Source: Candidatus Microthrix parvicella Bio17-1 (GTDB lineage Bacteria > Actinomycetota > Acidimicrobiia > Acidimicrobiales > Microtrichaceae). Taken from it: a stretch of DNA of 64,000 nt. The position numbers were made by a program, and so were the translations under genes. Below, piece after piece: positions 35,720 through 42,805 of this stretch (its first letter is position 1; each line of letters starts with the position of its first letter). The notes under the pieces are model-generated. The model worked only from the letters and a program-made list of their open reading frames with translations. It had not been told where the DNA came from and did no database searches. The stretch spans positions 42,102-106,101 of the forward strand of contig NZ_AMPG01000008.1 of assembly GCF_000299415.1 (NCBI RefSeq), written 5' to 3'.

Positions 35720-35979
35720 AGGTATTTGGCCCGTGTGCCCGGGCGGAGCCTCATCGAGTGGATCACTCGGTATGCAGTATCGGTCGGAATGTGGACGATT
35801 TCCAGTAGCGATCCGCTGCGGTCGGGTCCGATGACGAGTATCCGATTGTGAGGGCGTCGGGGTGGTTCGGCGTCGAGATGAAACTCGTAGAGCGCGTTGT
35901 TGATGGCGTGGAGGGTGTCGTCGATGTCGATGTGGTGCCGGAGTGCAGAGGGGGCGAGTTCGTAACGCGGATCGGTCAT
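35716..35979 (-). CDS. BrnT/DUF4258-like small protein, probable toxin
   Basis: An 87-aa protein: ALRHHIDIDDTLHAINNALY near residues 12-31, ILVIGPDRSGSLLEIVHI near 47-64, and VIHSMRLRPGTRAKYL at the end. The same layout is seen in the frameshifted gene at 24908, with the motif LEI...IH(A/S)M near the end. A compact, His-containing fold of this sort is typical of small RNase toxins, but the assignment is by pattern only. Confidence 0.65.
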   Translation of the reverse strand: MTDPRYELAPSALRHHIDIDDTLHAINNALYEFHLDAEPPRRPHNRILVIGPDRSGSLLEIVHIPTDTAYRVIHSMRLRPGTRAKYL

Positions 35980-36309
35980 AACGGGTGCTCAGCTGACCAT
36001 ACGGGCGAACATGGGGGCGAGTTGCCTGCACCTATCGACCAAGGTCGGCTGGCGACCCTTCTGGCAACGGTACTGACCGATCACGGGTGATCGTGTTCGT
36101 GCGCCGACCCTGGCTCAGCCTCGGTGAGGTCCGTGTCAGGCTAATCCCGAACCTCGATTTCGGTCTGAGTCTCGGCGACGACGTCGCCGGTGCTGCTATC
36201 GGTTGCGGTGATCCGAACTGTGGTTGTTCAGTCCTAGAGTGGATTGCCTGGCGCCTTCTGCAAGGAAGACGACCCCTGGCTTGGAGGGAAACCCATCGGT
36301 CGTTCATGT
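35980..36309. other. Intergenic between divergent genes
   Basis: No convincing gene is seen. The region holds the leaders of the small-protein pair (minus) and of the ABC operon (plus). Confidence 0.4.
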
Positions 36310-36981
36310 GTGGTAGTCGCTCGGGGGCTTCGAGCTGATTTCGGCAAGGCGCACGTTCTCGCTGGGTGTGATCTCGTTGTGGGCGCTGGTGAGTCCGTTG
36401 CTGTTCGGGGGCCGTCCGGGAGCGGTAAGTCGACGTTGTTGAATGCATTGGCCGGTCTTGTTCCGAGTTCTGCCGACGAGCTTGTCGTCTGCGGCATGGA
36501 TGTGAGTCGGTCAACTTCTGCGAAGCTTGATGATTTGCGGCTTCGCAGGATTGGCTACGTGCTGCAGGATGGGGCGTTGTTTGAGGAGCTCAGCCTGACG
36601 GCGAACGTGGCATTGCCGCTTCGTCTTCAGGGGGTTGATCGGTCCGAAGCGGATGGCCGGGCCGAGGAGTGGCTCGGTGCGCTTGGGTTGATCGAGGAAA
36701 CCGTCCGTCTTCCGGGTGAGTGTTCGGGCGGCGAACGTCAGCGGGCTGCTGTGGCTCGCGCCTTTGTCCACGGTCCGAGTTTGGTGCTGGCCGACGAGCC
36801 GACCGGTGCTTTGGACCGTCGAACGAGCGAGCTGGTGGTCGATTCGATGGTGGAACAGCAACGACGATCGGGTGCGGCCATGGTTGTGGTGACCCATGAT
36901 GATGCGGTTGCTGAGAGAATGGACCGAATTGTCGATCTGTTTTCGGGGGTGTTGACGGCCAGGTCGGAGTCGGCGGGGTGA
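36310..36981 (+). CDS. MacB/LolD-type ABC transporter ATPase
   Basis: A 223-aa ATPase. Walker A is GPSGSGKST near residue 36, the Q loop YVLQDGALF near 82, the signature CSGGERQR near 138, Walker B LVLADEPTGALD near 158, and the switch His in VVVTHDD near 195. GTG 36310 is the start closest to the family N terminus (VVARGLRADFG); TTG 36244 would add 22 residues, and neither has a strong ribosome-binding site. It overlaps the permease start by four bases and powers it. Confidence 0.85.
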   Translation: MVVARGLRADFGKAHVLAGCDLVVGAGESVAVRGPSGSGKSTLLNALAGLVPSSADELVVCGMDVSRSTSAKLDDLRLRRIGYVLQDGALFEELSLTANVALPLRLQGVDRSEADGRAEEWLGALGLIEETVRLPGECSGGERQRAAVARAFVHGPSLVLADEPTGALDRRTSELVVDSMVEQQRRSGAAMVVVTHDDAVAERMDRIVDLFSGVLTARSESAG

Positions 36982-39299
36982 CCGATCCGACAGGTGTGAA
37001 GGGTCGCCTCAACAGGGTGCCGGTTGGGGGCCGCTATTTTGTTCGGTGGGGTTGGCGTTCCGGTTGGCATCAGTTGGCTGTGCGGTCGTCGTCGGCGTGG
37101 ACAACGGTGCTAGCGGCGTTTCTGGTGGCCTTGGCGATAGCTGCGCTGGCGGTGATCCCAGGCGCTGTTTCGGAGCGGAGTGCCCGCTCTGTTGCTCGTA
37201 CTCCAGGCGAGAACGCTGGAGCGGTCGCCGAGCCACCATTGTTCCGCTTTCAAATCGTGACGACGATCGACGACGACGAACCGGTCACGGTCGTGACGCT
37301 GGCCGGACTGAGTGACGATGCTCCGAGTCCTCCCGGGCTGGTGCGGTTCCCTCGTCCGGGAGAGGTGTTTGTTTCTCCTGGTCTGGCCGAGCGAAAGACT
37401 TCTGATCGGTGGGGACCCGCAGCGGGGGTGATCCAGCCCGAGGGGCTGGTGTCACCCAATGAGCTGTTCGTCTACCGAGGAGTCGAACCGGAATCGCTTG
37501 TCGATACGAGCCAGGTGGCGGTCTTGGTCGACGAGGGTGCCGTGTCGGACGGGCACGGTTTCGGCAACGCTGCGAGCAGCAATCCAGGGGAAGGGCCCGA
37601 CGCTGTAGGAATCGCGATCGGCTGGTGTGTGGCGATCGGCGCGCTTCTGATGATTCCGTTGATGGGCGTCTTGATCTCGACAATGCGTCTCGACGCCGAC
37701 CGGCGAGACCGAAGAACCGCAACGCTTCGAATCATGGGGCTGAGCAGCCGACGAATCATGACGATGCAAACGGCGGAGCAATTCCCCGCGCTGGGTCTCG
37801 GAACGGCAGCGGCAGCGCTGACAGTCCTCGTCTGCGGCCGCCTACTCGGGCCGTTGGGCATCAGCGGGGTGAGCTGGTACCCCAGCGACGTGCTCGGGTC
37901 GCCAGCCGCTCTCGTGCTCATGGGGGTGTTCACGCTGTGCACTGCAGCGACCATGGCCGTCGCGTTCGCTGTCACGCTGGTCCCAGCGATATCGAACCCG
38001 CTGCGAGCACGTCGCAACCAACGAAACGTCCGAAGAATTGGGCCGCGGCTGCTGCTCCTCGGGCTCAGCGTGACCGGAATCATCATGTTCCTCGCGCTGA
38101 CTTCGGGAACCAACAAACGCGGTCTGGCCGTGATCAAGGAGTTGGACGAACAACGATTGCTTGCCGTGGTACTTCTCATCGTCCTTGTCGGGATCGGATT
38201 CCTTGTCGGCATTCCGGCGGTGCTGACGCTGGTCGGGCGCCGCCTCTCCCGAACCTCACGCCGCTGGTCCTGGCAGATGGCCGGCAGCCAACTTCAAGCA
38301 AACCCCTCCGAGGTCTCGAGGCCAGTGGTTTCGCTGGTCTCCCTCGCATGCTGGATAGCACTCACCCAGTCTCTCGGTCTCGTCATCACCGACATCCTCC
38401 CCTACCTCAACGACGCTGAACCTGGACAGCTCATCACCTATGGCGACCTACCCACAGAACTCGACCCTGCCCTCTTCAGGACACAGCAGGCGGATTTCAC
38501 GTTCGCATCGCCGACCTCTCAGAGCTTTGAGGTCGAGCCGACCATCGCCTTTACGACCTGCCGTGCGCTGGCGACGACCGGCACGACCGTTCCGTGCGCA
38601 GATCGGGACGTCTTCTGGACTCAACCACCAGAGTTCTTTGGGATCGACCCGACCGGTCCGTCCATCGCTCTTGGGCCAACCGGGACCATCGAACGCCCGA
38701 CGAAGGTTCTGGTCGATGGCCGCCCAGCGAGCCCGAACCAGAAGTGGATCACCGAACGCTCCAACATCGTCGCAATCATGGCCCCTCCCGAACTACCACC
38801 AGCCGATATGACGCTGGAGACGGCCCACATTCTTACGCTCACCGATCTATCGGCCAGGACGGAGACAGCGGCACGCGCACAGATCGAACAATCGGCGATG
38901 AAGCGAGACATCTCCTCGGAACGTCTCACCAATGCTCTCTATTGGAGAGGACAGGTACTCCGCCCTAGCGCTCTCACGGCTGCCAAGCTGCTCGGATTTC
39001 TGCTCGCCGCAGCGACGGTCCTGATCACTCTCCGCTCAACCAAGACAGCCGACCACGAAACCCGAAACGGGTTGTCAATCCTTGGAGCATCACCCCACCA
39101 ACGATCCCAGCCACTGCGAGCACGCTGGCTCGTGGTCAGCGTCGTCGCCACCTCCGCCTTGTTCACTACGTTGCTCGTCGACCTCGCCATCGATCGGGTC
39201 AACTTCACGCCGCTCGGAATCGAAGCCAGTTCGTTGGCGCTGTATCTCGCCCTCTTCGCATTCATCACGCTGGCGAGCTGGCCGAACAAACGAAATTGA
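36978..39299 (+). CDS. FtsX-like permease of a MacB-type ABC transporter
   Basis: A 773-aa membrane protein. One N-terminal helix (about 42-65) precedes a first outside domain (70-205). Helices near 210-232, 265-290 and 315-340 form the first FtsX unit. Two more lie at about 360-380 and 395-420. A second outside domain (460-650) precedes C-terminal helices near 665-685, 712-735 and 748-768. Such pairs couple ATP hydrolysis to work on envelope substrates and do not always transport. The GTG overlaps the ATPase stop. The substrate is unknown. Confidence 0.85.
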   Translation: MTDPTGVKGRLNRVPVGGRYFVRWGWRSGWHQLAVRSSSAWTTVLAAFLVALAIAALAVIPGAVSERSARSVARTPGENAGAVAEPPLFRFQIVTTIDDDEPVTVVTLAGLSDDAPSPPGLVRFPRPGEVFVSPGLAERKTSDRWGPAAGVIQPEGLVSPNELFVYRGVEPESLVDTSQVAVLVDEGAVSDGHGFGNAASSNPGEGPDAVGIAIGWCVAIGALLMIPLMGVLISTMRLDADRRDRRTATLRIMGLSSRRIMTMQTAEQFPALGLGTAAAALTVLVCGRLLGPLGISGVSWYPSDVLGSPAALVLMGVFTLCTAATMAVAFAVTLVPAISNPLRARRNQRNVRRIGPRLLLLGLSVTGIIMFLALTSGTNKRGLAVIKELDEQRLLAVVLLIVLVGIGFLVGIPAVLTLVGRRLSRTSRRWSWQMAGSQLQANPSEVSRPVVSLVSLACWIALTQSLGLVITDILPYLNDAEPGQLITYGDLPTELDPALFRTQQADFTFASPTSQSFEVEPTIAFTTCRALATTGTTVPCADRDVFWTQPPEFFGIDPTGPSIALGPTGTIERPTKVLVDGRPASPNQKWITERSNIVAIMAPPELPPADMTLETAHILTLTDLSARTETAARAQIEQSAMKRDISSERLTNALYWRGQVLRPSALTAAKLLGFLLAAATVLITLRSTKTADHETRNGLSILGASPHQRSQPLRARWLVVSVVATSALFTTLLVDLAIDRVNFTPLGIEASSLALYLALFAFITLASWPNKRN

Positions 39300-39998
39300 C
39301 GCTAAGGCAGGGGCGGCGGGCGTCACTGACGTCGCGATGTGCGAAAGCCAATCGGGACGGGCACTGACGGACCGGCTGAGCTAGTAGCCGGCGTCCTTCT
39401 ACCAACTCGGCGTGGTTCCGGTGATGGTGACGGCTGTGCCGTCAAGCACCCGGGTCGCCATAGCGATGACCGAACCGGGCCGTAGCTTTCGACGCCTGCG
39501 CCTCTCTCGTTGTACAGAAACCGACCTTTCCTGTCAGCGCCCCCGTCTCACAAACGAAGGTTTGTGAGACGGTCCAAGGCGCGGCCGCTCGGCCCAACTA
39601 CGGCACCACGGAACCGGCGCCGCCCGCTCACACCTCGAAGGACTCAGATGGGTCACCAAGCGGGAGCCGCCGGCGGGGGTGGCGCTGCCGGCGGAAGCCA
39701 ATTGCTGCCACTGGCATTGCAGTCGCTCTCCCACGCAGAGGCCGTTGTGATCGGTGACGTCGCTGGTGTGCTCGCTTCCCTCATCGGCGGGTATCCCTTC
39801 GACGGCGGTGCCGTCGAACCCGCTTTTGGTCGTGCCGGGCGCTGCCGAGTGTCGCGCGTGCCTACCAGCTGGTCGCTGGTGGCGGCGGTCTCCGGGCACA
39901 ACATCGACAACTACCTGGCCGGGAGCTCCTTCATGAGCTCCAACGTTTTGGTGTGCGGCGTGGGGTGCACGGTCTCCTCGGGGTGGTCGACGTCCTGG
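39300..39998. other. 700-base stretch without a supported gene
   Basis: This contains copy C of the hairpin element. Frames on both strands are low in complexity (Pro/Ala or Gly/Ala) and match no family. Possible remnants of a secreted protein on the minus strand (39534-39899) were considered and not called. Confidence 0.45.
39543..39620 (+). repeat. Dispersed hairpin element, copy C
   Basis: The hairpin is perfect here: GTCTCACAAAC (39545-39555) and GTTTGTGAGAC (39560-39570) with loop GAAG. The core CGGCCGCTCGGCCCAACTAC follows. Relative to copy B, paired positions changed together (A-T to C-G in the stem), which supports base pairing. Confidence 0.75.
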
Positions 39999-41768
39999 CT
40001 ACAGGCCGGTGACGGGTGTCGGGGTGAGGCGTTTGGTGGTGGTGCCGTCACCGAGCTGGCCCTCGACATTGGAGCCCCAGCATTTGGCGGTGTTGTTGGT
40101 GATGGTGGCGCAGGTATAGAGCCCGCCGGCTGTGATGGTGGTGACGTCGATGAGCCCGGTGACGGGTTTGGGGGTGGTGCGCTCGGTGTACTCGGTGCCG
40201 TCGCCGAGCTGGCCGTACGGGTTCCAGCCCCAGCATTGGGCGCTGCCGTTGTTGATGGTTGCGCAGGTGTGGTCGTTGCCGGCTGCGATGGTGGTGGCGT
40301 TGGTGAGGCCGGTGACCTGTGTGGGGGAGGTGCGCATCGAGGTGTCGCCAGATTTGGGGCTGCCGAGTTGGCTGTAGAGGTTGGAGCCCCAGCATTTGGC
40401 GGTGTTGTTGGTGAGGGTTGCGCAGGTGTGACGGGCGCCGGCGGAGATGGTGGCGACGTTGGTGAGCCCGGTGACGGTGGTGGGTGTGAGGCGGTTGGTG
40501 GTGGTGCCGTCACCGAGCTGACCCTTGCTGTTGTTGCCCCAGCATTTGACGGTGTTGTTGGTGAGGGTTGCGCAGGTGTGCCCCTCAAGGGAGGCCCCGG
40601 CGCCGGTGATTGACGTGACGTTGGTGAGCCCGGCGACGGGTGTGGGTGTGAGGCGGTCGGTGGTGGTGTCGTCACCCAGCTGGCCGTACGTGTTGTAGCC
40701 CCAGCATTTGACGGTGCCGTTGGTGGTGAGCGCGCAGGTGTGGTTGCCGCCGGCGGTGATGGCGGTGACATTGCGAAGGCCGGCGACGGGTGTGGGTGTG
40801 TTGCGGTCGGTCCCGTTGACGTTCTCGAGGCGGGCTGTGCCCCAGCATTTGACGGTGCCGTTGGTGCTGAGAGCGCAGGTGTGGTTGCCGCCGGTGGTGA
40901 TTTCGGTGACATTGCGGAGGGCGATCACGGGTGTGGGTGTGTTGCGGCCGGTTTTGGTGCCGTCACCGAGCTGACCGTAGTGGTTGTAGCCCCAGCATTT
41001 GGCGGTGCGGTTTGGTTTCACAGCACAGGTGTGTTCGTTGCCGGCGTCCATGCTGAGTTTGGGGGTTGGGCTGGACGGTGCGCAGGCGTTGGCCCACAGG
41101 AACTGGGCCATCTGGGCACGGGTCACCCTCGCGTTGGGGGAGTACTTGCCAGGGCCGGTGCCTCCGGTGATTTCGGCTTCGACGAGCCATGCGATGGCGG
41201 TGTTGGCCCAGTGGCTGGTCGGAACGTCGGTGAACCCGTGGGAGGCTGTGGGTGCGGGTTTGTCGGCGTTGGTCCACAAGAACTGGGCCATTTGGGCACG
41301 GGTCACGCCCGCGTTTGGTGAGTACTTGCCAGGGCCGGTGCCTCCGGTGATGCCGGCTGTGACCAGCCATGCGATGGCGGTGTTGGCCCAGTGGCTGGCT
41401 GTGACGTCGGTGAACCCGTGGGAGGCTGTGGGTGCGGGCTTGTCGGCGTTGGCCCACAAGAACTGGGCCATTTGGGCACGGGTCACGCCCGCGTTTGGTG
41501 AGTACTTGCCAGGGCCGGTGCCTCCGGTGATTTTGGCTTCGACGAGCCATGCGATGGCGGTGTTGGCCCAGTGGCTGGTCGGAACGTCGGAGAACCCGTG
41601 TGGAGCCGGCGCAGAACACGATGCGTCGCTCACAACCCGGGATGCTGCCGGAGCAGCCGGAGCGCCTGGAGCCGCTGGAGCAGCGCCGGCCGGCACACCC
41701 AGCCCGAAGGCGGCGATGCTGACCAGCAAGGCCATGGACATCCAGATACGAGACAGACCGTCGCTCAT
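39999..41768 (-). CDS. Secreted protein with three SLH-like repeats and seven RCC1 repeats
   Basis: A 589-aa exported protein. The signal peptide is at residues 1-30 (MALLVSIAAFGLGVPAGAA). Three near-identical repeats of about 60 aa follow (HGFSDVPTSHWANTAIAWL, then ITGGTGPGKYSPN and VTRAQMAQFLW), at about 55-235; these resemble S-layer homology domains that bind cell-wall polymers. Residues 240-589 are RCC1-type beta-propeller repeats (HTCA, then KCWGxNxxGQLGDGT), each with a Cys pair likely to form a disulfide outside the cell. GAGGGGAGC precedes ATG 41768. It is probably a wall-attached adhesin or receptor. A related gene starts at 63556. Confidence 0.88.
   Translation of the reverse strand: MSDGLSRIWMSMALLVSIAAFGLGVPAGAAPAAPGAPAAPAASRVVSDASCSAPAPHGFSDVPTSHWANTAIAWLVEAKITGGTGPGKYSPNAGVTRAQMAQFLWANADKPAPTASHGFTDVTASHWANTAIAWLVTAGITGGTGPGKYSPNAGVTRAQMAQFLWTNADKPAPTASHGFTDVPTSHWANTAIAWLVEAEITGGTGPGKYSPNARVTRAQMAQFLWANACAPSSPTPKLSMDAGNEHTCAVKPNRTAKCWGYNHYGQLGDGTKTGRNTPTPVIALRNVTEITTGGNHTCALSTNGTVKCWGTARLENVNGTDRNTPTPVAGLRNVTAITAGGNHTCALTTNGTVKCWGYNTYGQLGDDTTTDRLTPTPVAGLTNVTSITGAGASLEGHTCATLTNNTVKCWGNNSKGQLGDGTTTNRLTPTTVTGLTNVATISAGARHTCATLTNNTAKCWGSNLYSQLGSPKSGDTSMRTSPTQVTGLTNATTIAAGNDHTCATINNGSAQCWGWNPYGQLGDGTEYTERTTPKPVTGLIDVTTITAGGLYTCATITNNTAKCWGSNVEGQLGDGTTTKRLTPTPVTGL
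41098..41610 (-). repeat. 180-bp tandem repeats in the SLH-like region
   Basis: Three units with a period of 180 bp start near 41101, 41281 and 41461. The second and third are almost identical over long stretches, which indicates recent duplication or gene conversion. Confidence 0.85.
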
Positions 41769-42084
41769 GTTGAGCTCCCCTCAAATGTGATGACCCGTAT
41801 CTCTAGCATCGAACGCAAGTTGTGTCACGTCGTTCATATTTTCGGGTGCTGCCGGCATGGTGGTAACGACTCGGTTCCGGTCCGGATTCTCGGTGAGGAT
41901 CAGACCTGATCCTCACCTGTCGGCTGTTTCAACTGGTGGTCGTCTCAAATACGACCGTTAACGAACGCTGGTGAAGGCGGCTTCTGAAAGCCGCAGGGGC
42001 ACCGGCTCGAAGTGTTCATAACTCGTGCGCGGAATCAACGTCTCACTACCCCCCCACCCGACCCGGTATTGATACGGTCGCCCG
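41769..42084. other. Leader of the RCC1 gene and spacer
   Basis: This includes GTCTCAAATACGACCGTTA near 41942, which resembles half of the dispersed hairpin element. No gene is seen. Confidence 0.4.
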
Positions 42085-42176
42085 ATGGTCGACGGTCACC
42101 TTCTCGGGTACGCACGGGTCTCGACAGCCGGACAAGACGCGACCGGTCAGATCGACGCGCTGAACGCTGCCGGCAC
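42085..42176 (+). pseudogene. Serine resolvase N-terminal fragment
   Basis: ATG 42085 gives MVDGHLLGYARVSTAGQDAT then GQIDALNAAG, the catalytic start of serine recombinases (YARVST with the nucleophile Ser). Homology ends after 30 codons, where the sequence joins the two-component wreckage. Only the 5' end is left. Confidence 0.75.
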
Positions 42177-42177
42177 G

Positions 42178-42759
42178 GTATCCACGTCGGTGCCATCGAC
42201 GATTCCCACGTAGAGCGAGCTCATTGAACGCGATGGAGGCGTCTTGTCGTTGGGGGCCTGATCGTCGGGTCCGCCGGCAGCCCCTCCCGAACGGCCGAAG
42301 TCGTCGAAGTCCCGGATCGGGCCCACTGCAGCGGTCAGTTGACGGTCAACCTGGCTCAGCAGGTTGTTCTCGGTGATCTTGGTGATGGCCACCCTGACGA
42401 CGCCCAGCATGACGGCGATGACTGCGATGCCCGCCCGGGTCACCCGATGGGCGTCGTCATCCAACAACAGGTCGGCACACACCATGATGGAGTCGTCGGC
42501 CCGCGCCATGCCGGAGCGGCAAAACAGCACCGGCACCTGCGAGCCGTTAGCCAGCAGGCGGCGGCACAACTCGAAGCCGTCCAATCTCGGGCATCATGAC
42601 GTCCAGCACCACCAGGTCGGGCCCCAGCATGCCAACCCTGGCCAGCGCGTCACGCCCGTTGTCCACCGGGGTGACATCGAAACCGTTGTGGCTCAGCGCC
42701 GCGTCCAGCATCGATCTCAGGCTGTCGTCGTCCACCAGGAGCAGACGCTCAGCACTCAT
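42178..42759 (-). pseudogene. Collapsed response regulator and sensor kinase genes
   Basis: From ATG 42759 a receiver domain begins (SAERLLLVDDDSLRSMLDA, then PDLVVLDVMMPEI). One extra base near 42590 shifts the frame, and DGFELCRRLLANGSQVPVLF continues in another frame. After about residue 85 the sequence jumps to a kinase N terminus: a membrane helix (GIAVIAVMLGVVRVAI) and part of a sensor domain. Homology stops at the resolvase fragment. The output domain of the regulator and the kinase core are both missing, which implies a large deletion. Confidence 0.75.
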
Positions 42760-42805
42760 CGCTCGATCCTGCCAACTCGACCTGGGTGTTTCCTGAGAGC
42801 CCACC

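Noticed and set aside
39510..40613. A 367-aa plus-strand Gly/Ala-rich frame over the RCC1 gene
   Set aside because: It is the antisense of the RCC1 repeats, and its Gly/Val pattern mirrors that coding strand. No ribosome-binding site or family match is seen.
41098..41610. Mobile repeat array
   Set aside because: The 180-bp units are in frame and encode the SLH-like domains of one protein.
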